Origin: VGTK01 sp046327915
Lineage (GTDB): Bacteria > Desulfobacterota > Binatia > UBA12015
Direction of reading: 5' to 3'
Assembly (NCBI GenBank): GCA_046327915.1
Contig: JAXLXO010000023.1
Coordinates: 1 to 64,000, forward strand
DNA: 64,000 nucleotides
Of the stretch, positions 27,724 to 37,094 are shown one piece after another (position 1 is the first letter of the stretch; each line of letters starts with the position of its first letter). The position numbers and the translations under genes were made by a program. The notes beneath the pieces are model-generated. The model saw only the letters and a program-made list of their open reading frames with translations. It made no database searches and was not told the DNA's origin.

Positions 27724-28806
27724 TCACACCGACAGGCGCACCTCGCGCACGACCTCCGGCTCGTCCGACACAGGCAGCGCACCCGCTTCCGCCTGCTTGA
27801 GGAGCCGCCAGATCGCCGGACCGAGCACGTCGATCTCGGTCGACATGAACTGCTCGCCGCCGAAGCGGCGAATCGTCTCGGACTGCAGCTTCAGCACCGC
27901 CGCGTCCTGACGGAAGATGCGCATCGCGACCGGCGTCAGGAGCGGACGCACCAGCACACCGGGCACGCGCAGGCGGAAGCTCACCACCGCGAACATGCGC
28001 GTCTCGAAGTCCGACACCGGCGTGCACAGCGACGTGACCAGCAGGTGGTTCTCGCTGCCGAGGCGGTACTCGACCTGCGCGATCGACGGCAGCACGAAGC
28101 GGTCCCAGTGCTGCACGATGCCGCCGCTCGGCGACAGGAGGCGTCCCGCGAGCCCCGGCGGACGCGGCTCGCCGACGTACTCCGCCTCGACGCCGCGCCG
28201 GCTCTGGCGGACGATCGCCGTGATCTCGTTGCGCGCGCCGGTGCCGCGGAAGAGCCCGCGGTGCAGGAACGCCGTGTGCGGCACGTCGAGAGCGTTCTCG
28301 ACCGACGCGTGCAGCGTGCAGTCCATCGCGACCTCGCGCACGACCGTCGTGTAGCCGGGCGCGGTCACGTGCGGCAGCGGCTCGGGCTCGGACTGCGGCT
28401 CCTCGTCGGCCGTCGGGTACACCCAGACGAAGCCGTCGCGCTCGCGCGTCGCGAAGGCGGGCGCGCGGCGCTCCGTGCCGCCGTCTCCCGCGCACAGTCC
28501 CGGCACCAGCGTGCAGCGTCCCGCGCCGTCGAACTGCCAGCCGTGGTACGGACACTCGATCCGCCCGGGCTTCACCACCTGCCCCAGCGACAGCGGGACG
28601 TTGCGGTGCGGGCAGCGGTCGAGCACCGCGGCGGCGTGACCGCCGTCGGCGCGAAAGAGCGCCATCGGGATGCCGAGCAGCGTGCGCGCGAGCGGACGCG
28701 TGCCGAGCTCCTTCGACCGGCACGCGACGTACCAGTGGCGCGCGAGGCGCGCGACGGAGACGTGACCCTTCGTCTGCGGTGCGGCGAGGATCGGGGCTTC
28801 GAGCAT
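27724..28806 (-). CDS. Rieske non-heme iron oxygenase, alpha subunit
   Basis: A 360-residue ring-hydroxylating oxygenase. The Rieske [2Fe-2S] ligands are C65, H67, C85 and H88 (CPHR ... CPYHGW). The mononuclear iron site has the D-x2-H-x4-H facial pattern in ALDVPHTAFLH. The arrangement resembles pheophorbide a oxygenase / KshA-type monooxygenases that act on sterols, porphyrin-like rings or other aromatics. No dedicated reductase or ferredoxin gene is nearby. The substrate is unknown. The last ~40 residues look complete. Confidence 0.9.
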   Translation of the reverse strand: MLEAPILAAPQTKGHVSVARLARHWYVACRSKELGTRPLARTLLGIPMALFRADGGHAAAVLDRCPHRNVPLSLGQVVKPGRIECPYHGWQFDGAGRCTLVPGLCAGDGGTERRAPAFATRERDGFVWVYPTADEEPQSEPEPLPHVTAPGYTTVVREVAMDCTLHASVENALDVPHTAFLHRGLFRGTGARNEITAIVRQSRRGVEAEYVGEPRPPGLAGRLLSPSGGIVQHWDRFVLPSIAQVEYRLGSENHLLVTSLCTPVSDFETRMFAVVSFRLRVPGVLVRPLLTPVAMRIFRQDAAVLKLQSETIRRFGGEQFMSTEIDVLGPAIWRLLKQAEAGALPVSDEPEVVREVRLSV

Positions 28807-28856
28807 GCCGCGCTTCTACGCCGGATGCGCGGCCCGCGCCACGCGCGGCGGGGCCT

Positions 28857-30821
28857 CTACGACGGCGGCTCGCACTCGAGGGTGTAGTCGTCGAGCCGTC
28901 CGCGCAGGTAGTCCTTCAGGGTTCCGCGGTCGATGCCGAACTCGCCGCCGTCCAGGTCCGGATCCCAGAAGCGATCGAAGGTCACCAGCGAGTTCGGCAT
29001 CGACCAGCGCCGCGCCTCGTTCGATCGCACGTTGCCGCACACGTACTCGCTGATCACCGCAGCCCACGCCTCGAAGTCCGCCATGCTCGAGAAGCTCGTC
29101 GTCATGGCGACGTGACAGGTCCGGCACGCGGGCTTCACGACGTACTCGTAGACGTCGACGATGCGCCTCATGCCGGTCCGCAGGTAGTTGAAGCTCGCGT
29201 CGTACGCGAACTCGTTCTCCGACGCCCATCCCTGCGGCACGAAGTCGCCGTCGAAGCTGCTGGTCGCGGTCGGATACCAGCCGTTGATCAGCTCGCGGGT
29301 CGCCGCCGTCGAGTCGGTGCGGTCGCGCACGTAGAAGTTCATCGTGCGCAGAGCGCTTTCCTGCTCGGAGCGGCGGAAGCCCGCGAGGCCCGAGAAAGCG
29401 TAGTTGTCGAGGTCGAACGGCAGGAAGCTCGCCCCGAGGTCGGGGTTGCCGCCGTTGCCCTCGGGATAGCGCGCGTAGCCCGGGCTCGCGCCGTGGCAGA
29501 CGACGCACGCGCCCGGGATCAGCTTCTCGCCGCGTCCGTCGAGATTCACGAAGCGCGTGAGACGGCCGGTCGGGTCGAAGACCAGGAACTTGGTGAACTT
29601 GCGGTCGCCGTTGACCCCGGGCGTGACCGAGTACTCCATCGCGACGCACGCGACCAGCGCCTCGCCCTCGATCGCGCGCGTGAGGTTGGGGTCGGCCGGC
29701 AGCTGCGGATCGGCGACCGGGTAGTTGCAGACGTACCCCGCGACGCCGCGGCTGCCGCGGTGGATCATGTTCATGTCGCGCTGCAGGTTGAGATCGACCT
29801 TGTTGGCGTAGACGGCCCGCACCTGCTTGCTCGCGTGCTTCGGCTTGTCGAAGCCCCAGCCGGTCTTCCAGGAATCGAACGTGATCGCGGTCGTCATGTC
29901 GTTGCCGTCGCACGCCGACGCGAAGCCCAGGTCGAGGTAGTAGCGGCACGCGCCCTTCGCCGTGTCGGCGCCGCCCGTGTCGTAGCCGTTCTTGGTCGAG
30001 AAGAACGTCAGGAAATGGTCGAGCTGGCGCGCCTTGTCCGACGGCTTCGCGGGCGGCGTCGGCGGCGTCAGCGCGGTGAGCGGGTCGTCGTCCTTCGCGA
30101 GGATCTTCGCGCCGCCCTCGACGTAGCCGCCGCGACCGTCGTCCACCGACGCGAAGATGTCGAAGATGCCGGCCGCGTTCGGGATCGTCCAGTCGTACGT
30201 GAAGCGGTGCTCGTTGTCGCCGAGGGCCTCGCTGCCGGTCGTGACGATGTCGCCGTAGATCGACTTGACGCGTACGTTCGGGGCGACGTTGGCGCTGCCC
30301 GGGTCCTTGACCACGATCTCGACCTTCAGGGTGCTGCCCGGGCGGGCCTGGCGCACGACCGCGGGCGCGGGCGCGAACGGCGTCAGCTTGACCTTCAGGT
30401 CGAACGAGCGGATGCGCGGCGCACGATTGTCGGCCTGCAGGTTGGTGACGGGCAGCTGGAGGAAGTTCGCAATCGGGATGTCATAGCTCTCGCCGTCGCA
30501 GGTGACGCGCACGACGTAGTTTCCCGGCGCGAGCGGCGACGGCGTGGTGATGCCCGGGTTGCCCGGGTAGCTGCCGTAGGTCGCGAAGCGTCCGAGCTTG
30601 AACGGGCCCTGCACGGTGGCGCCGTTGCGCAGCAGCGAGAACGACGCGCGGACGCTGCGCTTGAAGTACGGACTCACGTAGTAGCAGTGCGCGTTGTCGA
30701 GGAAGCGGATCCTTCCCGACTGCGCGTCGGCGGGTGCGGCCACGCCCACGAGACCCGCGAGGAGCGCGAGCACCGCGACCGTTCGGCGAGGGGCGCTGCA
30801 GGCGGGCCGGCGAGGGGTCAT
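28857..30821 (-). CDS. Secreted protein with two CxxCH haem-binding motifs
   Basis: A 654-residue exported protein. The signal peptide covers ~1-34 (VAVLALLAGLVGVAAPADAQ). Residues ~35-290 look beta-rich and Ig-like, with cysteines in HCYYVSP and RVTCDG. The second half has two c-type cytochrome motifs, CVVCH and CRTCH, far apart, consistent with two covalently bound haems. It may be a periplasmic electron-transfer or oxidase-type protein; no partner enzyme is adjacent. The ATG at 30821 opens the best signal peptide; an in-frame ATG at 30878 would add 19 residues. Confidence 0.78.
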   Translation of the reverse strand: MTPRRPACSAPRRTVAVLALLAGLVGVAAPADAQSGRIRFLDNAHCYYVSPYFKRSVRASFSLLRNGATVQGPFKLGRFATYGSYPGNPGITTPSPLAPGNYVVRVTCDGESYDIPIANFLQLPVTNLQADNRAPRIRSFDLKVKLTPFAPAPAVVRQARPGSTLKVEIVVKDPGSANVAPNVRVKSIYGDIVTTGSEALGDNEHRFTYDWTIPNAAGIFDIFASVDDGRGGYVEGGAKILAKDDDPLTALTPPTPPAKPSDKARQLDHFLTFFSTKNGYDTGGADTAKGACRYYLDLGFASACDGNDMTTAITFDSWKTGWGFDKPKHASKQVRAVYANKVDLNLQRDMNMIHRGSRGVAGYVCNYPVADPQLPADPNLTRAIEGEALVACVAMEYSVTPGVNGDRKFTKFLVFDPTGRLTRFVNLDGRGEKLIPGACVVCHGASPGYARYPEGNGGNPDLGASFLPFDLDNYAFSGLAGFRRSEQESALRTMNFYVRDRTDSTAATRELINGWYPTATSSFDGDFVPQGWASENEFAYDASFNYLRTGMRRIVDVYEYVVKPACRTCHVAMTTSFSSMADFEAWAAVISEYVCGNVRSNEARRWSMPNSLVTFDRFWDPDLDGGEFGIDRGTLKDYLRGRLDDYTLECEPPS

Positions 30822-30981
30822 TCCGGGCGAGCCGGAGGTCGCGCGCCGGGGTCCGGGGGACGGGCATCTGGCTTCCATGGCGGCGACGCTACGCCGGATG
30901 AAGCCCGTCCTGCATCGGGCGAACACCCGAGGCGGCGCGGCGTTGCCGCCGTACGGCCACCGCCCGCCCGCGCGTGCACGC

Positions 30982-32700
30982 TCAGCCCGCGGGCTCCTCC
31001 GTTGCCGAAGCCGCGCGCTGGCGCTCGAGGCGCAGCAGCGCGCGCCGGAGCTCCGGACGCCCCGACGCGATCTCCCGCGCCCCGGCGCACGCGTCCTCGT
31101 CGTCACCGTACAGGCACAGCCAGGCGGCGGGCGCGAAGGAGTGCGGGTTCTCGCGCCGGTTGCGCAGGACCTCGTTCGCGAGCCGATCCGCCGCGGCGAA
31201 CGACTGCGGCAGAGGGGCGAACGGATCGAAGCCCGGCCGCAGCACGCGGTACTCGTTCTCGTCGACGAGCCCCGCGAAGCGGCCCCCGCGGCGTACGACG
31301 ACTTCGCTCGCGTCGTCGAAGTACACCGTCGCCCACTCGGACGCGGGGAAACGCCCCGCGCCCGACAGCTCGTTCGCGCGCGGCACCGACAGCATCGCCC
31401 AGTCGACGCCCGCGACGAGATCGTTCCACGCCGGCTGCGCGCCGTACGCGGACATGATGCGGCGGAAGTGATCGGGCGGGTAGGCCTGCAGCCGACTGTC
31501 CTGGAAGACGCGCGCGTCGGGGTACATCGCGAAGATCAGGTAGCCGCCGAGATTGTTGCTGTTGAAGAGCGGACCGGACAGTCCCGTCCGGCGCGCGAAC
31601 TCGACACCGCCGCGCGGGATGATCTCGGACGGTGCCAGCGCGTCGATGCCGACGCCCAGCTGCTGCACGAGAGCCGTCGGCGTCGCACGTGAGGTCAGCA
31701 GCCCGACGAAGAGCGCGCCGAGCGGCAGCAGGCGCGACGTCCCGACGCTCGACGCGATCCGCTCCGCGACGATCGGGGCCGTCACGCAGACCAGCAGCGG
31801 CGTGAAGCGCAGGTAGCGGAGCGACAGCGCGGCGAAGAGGCCCGTCACGAGAACTTCCCACGTGCGCGGTCGCGGCGGCACGAGCAGCAGGGCCACGGTC
31901 GCGATCAGCCAGAGGAAGTACGGTCCGTAGCCCGGCAGGTACGGCGGCTGCAGCTCGGCGATGCGGATCACCTCGGGGACGCGCGCGTTCTCGATCAGGT
32001 AGCGCACGAGCCCGATGCCGTATGGATTGACCAGCACGGAGGCCGCACACGCGGCGACGAGCGCGAGCGGCCGCCACACGAGCCCGCCCTCGTCGTCGGC
32101 GTTCAGCAGCTCGTCGAGCGCGAAGCAGCCGAGGAAGGCGAGCCCGAAGATGCTCTCGACGTGCAGGTTGCTCCACACGAGCACGAGCGGGATCGCGAGC
32201 AGCAGCGGACGAACCGACCGGGATGCCCGCGTCCGCTCGACCAGGTACGCGCACGCGGCCATGCCGGCGAAGGACACGGTATGCGGACGTGGCAGCGCGC
32301 GCGGCTCGAGCACGAAGAAGCCGAGCGTCACCACCGCGAGGCTCACCGCGATCCCGGCGCGCTGCCGGCACGCGGCGAACAGCAGGACCAGCGTCGTGAA
32401 GACGACCGCGAGCTGTCCGAGCTGCACGCCGACCGCGCCGCCGGCCTCCCACAGCGACCAGCTGCCGAGATCGAACAGCCACGAGATCGACGGCTGCGGG
32501 TAGTCGGGATGCGTGAAGCTGAAGAGGTTCGTTCGCGGCAGCGCGCCGGCGGCGATCTCGCGGCCGTGCGCGAGGTGCCACCAGAGGTCGGGCTCGTAGC
32601 ACCAGCGGAAGCTGACCAGCGCGCTCGCCGCGAGCGCGAGCAGCACGAGCGCCACGCGCATGCCGCGGCTCGATCCGTCGTACTTGACGGTGGACGTCAT
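30982..32700 (-). CDS. GT-C-like polytopic membrane protein (DxWWHL type)
   Basis: A 572-residue integral membrane protein with about ten helices. Near the first helix lies YEPDLWWHLAHGREI, a motif found in a family of uncharacterised GT-C-fold glycosyltransferase-like proteins, followed by the extracytoplasmic TNLFSFTHPDYPQPSISWLFD. The C-terminal ~180 residues are a soluble domain. It is the last of four genes linked by overlaps (ATGA with the upstream TMTC-like gene), so it likely works with them, perhaps adding a second sugar from a polyprenyl carrier. Catalysis is inferred from fold and context only. Confidence 0.75.
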   Translation of the reverse strand: MTSTVKYDGSSRGMRVALVLLALAASALVSFRWCYEPDLWWHLAHGREIAAGALPRTNLFSFTHPDYPQPSISWLFDLGSWSLWEAGGAVGVQLGQLAVVFTTLVLLFAACRQRAGIAVSLAVVTLGFFVLEPRALPRPHTVSFAGMAACAYLVERTRASRSVRPLLLAIPLVLVWSNLHVESIFGLAFLGCFALDELLNADDEGGLVWRPLALVAACAASVLVNPYGIGLVRYLIENARVPEVIRIAELQPPYLPGYGPYFLWLIATVALLLVPPRPRTWEVLVTGLFAALSLRYLRFTPLLVCVTAPIVAERIASSVGTSRLLPLGALFVGLLTSRATPTALVQQLGVGIDALAPSEIIPRGGVEFARRTGLSGPLFNSNNLGGYLIFAMYPDARVFQDSRLQAYPPDHFRRIMSAYGAQPAWNDLVAGVDWAMLSVPRANELSGAGRFPASEWATVYFDDASEVVVRRGGRFAGLVDENEYRVLRPGFDPFAPLPQSFAAADRLANEVLRNRRENPHSFAPAAWLCLYGDDEDACAGAREIASGRPELRRALLRLERQRAASATEEPAG

Positions 32701-34364
32701 GGAGCACCGCCTGCTTCGGTGGCGCCGAGTGCAGGCGCGCGCGCCGCGTCGCGCCGTGCCGCGGCGTCGGCATCCGCGTCCGCGCGTGCGGCCTGCGCAT
32801 CGAGCCCGGCGCTGCGCAGCCAGGTGGCGACCATGCGCAGACCGCCGGCGTCGAGGCGACGCGGCAGCTGCGGCGCGGCGATCTCGTACGTGGCGGCGAG
32901 CAGCTGCGGGCTGACGCTGCGCGCGGCGCGACGCCGCGTCACGACGTCGACGAACAGGCGCCCGGTGCACTCCGCATCACCGAGCTCGACGCAGCGCCGC
33001 AGCACGGCGTCGCTCCTCGGCAGATCACCGAGGAACGCGTACGCCCACGCGCGCTCGCCGCGGTTGAACGGATGCTCCGGGAACGTCTCCTCGAGCTCGA
33101 CGTACGCGCGCGCCGAAGCGACCGCGTTGCCCTCGCTCCCGTACGCGTACGCGAGCCGGTTCAGCGGCCGCGGATCGTCGGGATGGACGGCGGCCACCGG
33201 CGCGAACATCGCGACCGCGCCGCTCCACGTGCGCACCTGCACGAACGACACGATCGCGAACGCGAGCGCGACCACCTGGAAGCCGGCGAGATCGGTCCAC
33301 CAGCGCGCGACCACGGTCGCGAAGCCGAGCGCGACACCGACCAGCGGCAGATAGAAGTACGAGTCCGCGGTCCAGTGCTGCGTCGGCAGGAAGCCCGCGA
33401 CCGGCAGGTACGCGAGGCCGATGAAGAGCGGCACCATGCGCTCGACGGAGCGTCGCGGGAAACGCATCCACAGCCACGCGAGGAGCGCCACGGTCGCTGC
33501 GGTCACGACGAGGACCAGCCAGAGCGCCGGCACGCCTTCGGCCGTGCGCTCGTACTCGACGACCAGCCCGCGCGGCCACAGCACGTGCTGCACCTGCAGC
33601 GTCCATGCGCGCAGGATGTCCCACAGGATGCCGACGCGGCTGCGCTCGACCACCGCACCCTGCTCGTGCAGGCCCGACACGCCGGTCAGCACGATGAGGA
33701 CGGCGGCCACGAGCTGCGGTGCGACACCGAGCACCATCCGCCACGACGCCTCCGCGGGACGCAGGCAGCGCAGCACGACCCACACCAGGCCCGGCGCGGT
33801 GAGCGCCGACGGCTTCGCGAGCATCGCCGCGACGCACAGCAGGTCGCCCGCGATCCAGTGCACGAGGCCGACGCGCGACGACGCGTCGGCGCGGCGGCCC
33901 GCGAGAACCAGCAGGCCTCCGAGCAGCAGGAACGTCGAGAGCAGGTCCTTGCGGCCGATCACCCAGCACACCGGCTCGACGACGATCGGGTGCAGCGCGA
34001 ACAGCGCCGCCGCGGCGGCGGCCGCGCGCACGCTGGCGTCGAAGCGCAGTGCGAGAGCGTAGATCAGGACGACGTTGAGCAGGTGCACGAGCAGGCTGGT
34101 GGCGTGGTAGCCCGCCGGCGCGGGGCCGAAGAGCATGCGGTCGAGTGCCAGCGACAGCACCGTGAAGGTGTGCGGATAGCCCATCGACGTCGTGCGCAGC
34201 AGCGCGACGAGGCCCTGCCCGAACGGATCGGCGACGAACGGGTTGTGCACGACGAACGACGGATCGTCGACGATGGTGAACGGCAGACCGGTCACGTTGC
34301 GGAACGTGACCAGCGTCGCGACGAGGACGAGGCCGAGCCGCCAGTGCTTCTCGACGACGGTCAC
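32697..34364 (-). CDS. TMTC-like O-mannosyltransferase (GT-C fold) with C-terminal repeats
   Basis: A 555-residue polytopic protein related to TMTC/DUF1736 proteins. Residues ~30-50 contain the acidic FTIVDDPSFVVHNPFV loop after the first helix, and ~130-150 the segment EPVCWVIGRKDLL. The DUF1736-type motif is PTQHWTADSYFYLPLVGV (~330-350). The C-terminal ~150 residues are soluble, helical and TPR-like (NRLAYAYGSEGNAVASARAYVELEE). Animal TMTC1-4 transfer O-mannose to cadherins; bacterial homologues are mostly uncharacterised. The GTG start overlaps the stop of the upstream 629-residue gene (GTGA). Confidence 0.8.
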   Translation of the reverse strand: MTVVEKHWRLGLVLVATLVTFRNVTGLPFTIVDDPSFVVHNPFVADPFGQGLVALLRTTSMGYPHTFTVLSLALDRMLFGPAPAGYHATSLLVHLLNVVLIYALALRFDASVRAAAAAAALFALHPIVVEPVCWVIGRKDLLSTFLLLGGLLVLAGRRADASSRVGLVHWIAGDLLCVAAMLAKPSALTAPGLVWVVLRCLRPAEASWRMVLGVAPQLVAAVLIVLTGVSGLHEQGAVVERSRVGILWDILRAWTLQVQHVLWPRGLVVEYERTAEGVPALWLVLVVTAATVALLAWLWMRFPRRSVERMVPLFIGLAYLPVAGFLPTQHWTADSYFYLPLVGVALGFATVVARWWTDLAGFQVVALAFAIVSFVQVRTWSGAVAMFAPVAAVHPDDPRPLNRLAYAYGSEGNAVASARAYVELEETFPEHPFNRGERAWAYAFLGDLPRSDAVLRRCVELGDAECTGRLFVDVVTRRRAARSVSPQLLAATYEIAAPQLPRRLDAGGLRMVATWLRSAGLDAQAARADADADAAARRDAARAPALGATEAGGAP

Positions 34365-36250
34365 GGCACCGCGACCTCCTCCACCACGAGCAGGCGGAAC
34401 GGACGCACGTCGGGAGAGACGTCCGCGGGGCGGACCCAGCCGAGGTAGAGCAGCTCGATGCCGCGCGCGTTCGGACGGTGGCTCGCGGGGGCGCAGAACG
34501 TGATCGCGCGGCCGTCGCCGTCGGCGGCGTCGGACCGACGCTCGAGCCCGCTCAGGCCCAGCTTCGCGCGCACCATCGCCGTCTGCTCTGCACCGAGCGG
34601 CGGCGCACCCGCAAGCGGCGCCACGTGCACGCGCACGCACGTCGCGTCGGTAGCGGGCAGGAAGAGCATGGTCGCGGCGTGCACCTCGCAGTCGCCCGGC
34701 GTCGACCAGCCCGAGCCGTTGAACTTGACGCCCGTGCTCTCGGGCGCGTCGCCGCAGCGGTACGACGACGGCAGCGGACGCGGCTCGGGAATCGGCCGCT
34801 GCAGCGCGACGGCGAGCTCCGCCGCGTCGAGCAGCGGCGTCGCGCGGTGCGACGGTGCGACCTCCGTCGCGACGCCGTCGTGCAGCATCCAGAGCAGCAT
34901 CGCGCCCGCGAGCGCCGCGCACATCTGCGGCGAGCGATCCGCCGGCGCGACCGTGCGCAGCGCCCGCAGCAGCATCAGGAGCAATGCGCTCGCGCCGACG
35001 CCGAGCGGTGCCGCGAAGTCGACCGCGTAGCGCGAGGTCATCGACGGCGCCCACAGGTAGAACATCGTCAAGCACGCGGCGACGGCAGCCGACCACAGCG
35101 CCGCGACACCGACCGGTGCCGCGATCCACGCGCGCACGCGCGCACTCCGATGCGCTCGCAGCGCGGCACCGGCGATCACGACCCACGCGACCACGAGCAG
35201 CACCAGCTGCGGCACGGTGAACGGCGTGAAGTAGAACTCGCGGAAGCGCACCACCGGCGCCTGCCAGGGATGGATTCCCGACGCGTACCACTGCGGCGTG
35301 TTCCAGCGCGCCGGCAGGACGAGCGACGACAGCAGCTCCGCCGCCGCGACCGCGAACGGCTGCGCGCGGAACGGGTAGCCGAAGAGCTTCGCCGCCTGAT
35401 CGGCGGGGATGTACGAGACGTTGAGCAGCTGTCCGGTCTCGAACGGACTGCCGAAGCGCGCGATCCCGATCGCCGCGTCGAGCGCGACCCCACCGGCGAA
35501 CGCGGCGAGCGCGATCGCGACCGTGCGCGATGCTGCGCGCAGCGAGCGCCGCAGCGGCGCCGACAGCAGCGCGCCGCAGCCGAGCGCGATGGTGATGCCC
35601 GCCGCGAAGAGCAGCGTCGGGCGAAACAGCGGCGCGATCCCGGCGAGCGCGAACGCGGCGAACAGATCGCCGTCGCGGCGACGCACGCAGAACGACAGCA
35701 GCAGCGCCGCCATCACGACCGCGACGAGATGCGCGTACGCGACCGACTCCTCGTAGACCGCGAGGCGCGTACGGCAGAGCGTCACGAAGGCCGGCGGCGC
35801 CACCATCACCGCCGCGAGCACGAAGCGCTCGAGCGGGCGCACGTCGCGGAATGGACGCGCGCACGCGAGGCTTGCCGCGACGAAGGCGAGCAGCAGCGCG
35901 ACGCGATCGGGAAACCCGGGCGCGCCGGCGATCCGCGCCACGGCCTCGAACGGCAGGCGCCACAGCGCCGGACCGAGTCCCCACACGTGCTGGCTGCCGT
36001 TGCCCCACGCCCAGTCGGCCATCTGCCCGAACGGCGTGTCCTGCAGCGCGAAGGTGCCGCGCAGCAGCGCGTCGGTCTGCAGGCGGTGCGCGATGCTGCG
36101 CGAGTACCAGCGTCCCCACGTCCCGAGGCCGATGCACCACGCGAATCCGGTCCACAGGGCGAGCCACGCGGCAACCGCCGCGAGACGCTCGCCGCGCGTC
36201 GCGGGTGGCGACGCCACGCGGGGAGCAAGCGCAGGATCCGCAGCGGTCAT
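34361..36250 (-). CDS. Polytopic membrane protein, probable GT-C-type glycosyltransferase
   Basis: A 629-residue membrane protein with about twelve helices and a soluble C-terminal domain (~490-629). The first extracytoplasmic loop, after helix 1, holds GRWYSRSIAHRLQTDALLRGTFALQDTPF. No standard GT39 or GT83 DE motif is certain, so glycosyl transfer is inferred from topology and from its overlap (ATGA) with the GT2 gene upstream and the TMTC-like gene downstream. It might instead be a polyprenyl-linked intermediate flippase or an accessory protein. Confidence 0.65.
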   Translation of the reverse strand: MTAADPALAPRVASPPATRGERLAAVAAWLALWTGFAWCIGLGTWGRWYSRSIAHRLQTDALLRGTFALQDTPFGQMADWAWGNGSQHVWGLGPALWRLPFEAVARIAGAPGFPDRVALLLAFVAASLACARPFRDVRPLERFVLAAVMVAPPAFVTLCRTRLAVYEESVAYAHLVAVVMAALLLSFCVRRRDGDLFAAFALAGIAPLFRPTLLFAAGITIALGCGALLSAPLRRSLRAASRTVAIALAAFAGGVALDAAIGIARFGSPFETGQLLNVSYIPADQAAKLFGYPFRAQPFAVAAAELLSSLVLPARWNTPQWYASGIHPWQAPVVRFREFYFTPFTVPQLVLLVVAWVVIAGAALRAHRSARVRAWIAAPVGVAALWSAAVAACLTMFYLWAPSMTSRYAVDFAAPLGVGASALLLMLLRALRTVAPADRSPQMCAALAGAMLLWMLHDGVATEVAPSHRATPLLDAAELAVALQRPIPEPRPLPSSYRCGDAPESTGVKFNGSGWSTPGDCEVHAATMLFLPATDATCVRVHVAPLAGAPPLGAEQTAMVRAKLGLSGLERRSDAADGDGRAITFCAPASHRPNARGIELLYLGWVRPADVSPDVRPFRLLVVEEVAVP

Positions 36251-36927
36251 TCCGCCACGCGCAGCGAGACCAGCGTCCAGACGGCGACCACGGCGTCCGT
36301 CCAGCGGATCTTCTTGCCCTGGTTGGTGGTGCGCGCCCGATAGCGGATCGGCACCTCGACGATGCGGTGCCCGCGGCGCGACAGCAGCGCGGTCACCTCG
36401 GGGCAGAACTCGAAGCGCTCGCAGCGCAGCGGCAGGCCCTGCACGACGTCGGCGCGGAACGCCTTGTAGCAGGTGGCCTCGTCGGTGATCGCCTGCCGGT
36501 AGAGGACGCGCACCAGCCAGGCGAGGACGCGATTGACGGTCCGGTTCGGCCACTGCATGCCCTCGCACGAGCCGAGGAAGCGCGAGCCATAGACGACCGT
36601 GGCGCGGCCCTCGAGGATGGGCGTCACCAGTGCCGTATAGTCCGCGGGGTCGTACTCCAGGTCGGCGTCCTGGATGACGACGACGTCTCCGGTCACGCGC
36701 TCGAGGCCGAGCCGGATCGCGGTCCCCTTGCCGCCGTTCACCGGCGAGTGGTGCACGACGATCCCTTCGCCGTAAGCATCGAGAATCGCACGGGTTCCGT
36801 CGCTCGAGCCGTCATTGACGCAGACGATCTCGCGACGCACGCCGGGCGGCAGCGCGGCCCCCCGGACCGCATCGAGGACGGCCGTCACGTAGGGCGCTTC
36901 GTTGTAGACCGGGATGACGATCGACAC
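36247..36927 (-). CDS. Family 2 glycosyltransferase, DPM/polyprenyl-phosphate type
   Basis: A 226-residue GT-A enzyme that should transfer a sugar from a nucleotide donor to polyprenyl phosphate on the cytoplasmic face. Motifs are SIVIPVYNEA, CVNDGSSDGT, GKGTAIRLGL, the metal-binding DADLEYDP, and the C-terminal NQGKKIRW. It lacks C-terminal membrane helices, like the soluble DPM1 type. It heads a four-gene operon of membrane glycosyltransferases, to which it would supply the lipid-linked sugar. The start is uncertain: GTG at 36927 begins the conserved strand; a TTG at 37014 would give 255 residues. Confidence 0.88.
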   Translation of the reverse strand: MSIVIPVYNEAPYVTAVLDAVRGAALPPGVRREIVCVNDGSSDGTRAILDAYGEGIVVHHSPVNGGKGTAIRLGLERVTGDVVVIQDADLEYDPADYTALVTPILEGRATVVYGSRFLGSCEGMQWPNRTVNRVLAWLVRVLYRQAITDEATCYKAFRADVVQGLPLRCERFEFCPEVTALLSRRGHRIVEVPIRYRARTTNQGKKIRWTDAVVAVWTLVSLRVAE

Positions 36928-37094
36928 GCAGGCGCTTGACGGGGGCAAGGGCCGTCCGACTAGCACCCCCGGCGCGCCCGACACAAACGGCGAAGTCCCG
37001 GAAATCTCGAACAAATTGCTTGCTCCATCGGCTGCACCGTGGAAACTCTCGACCCTCGTTTGTTCCCGACGATCCCCTTGCGGACGGAGGCGGC

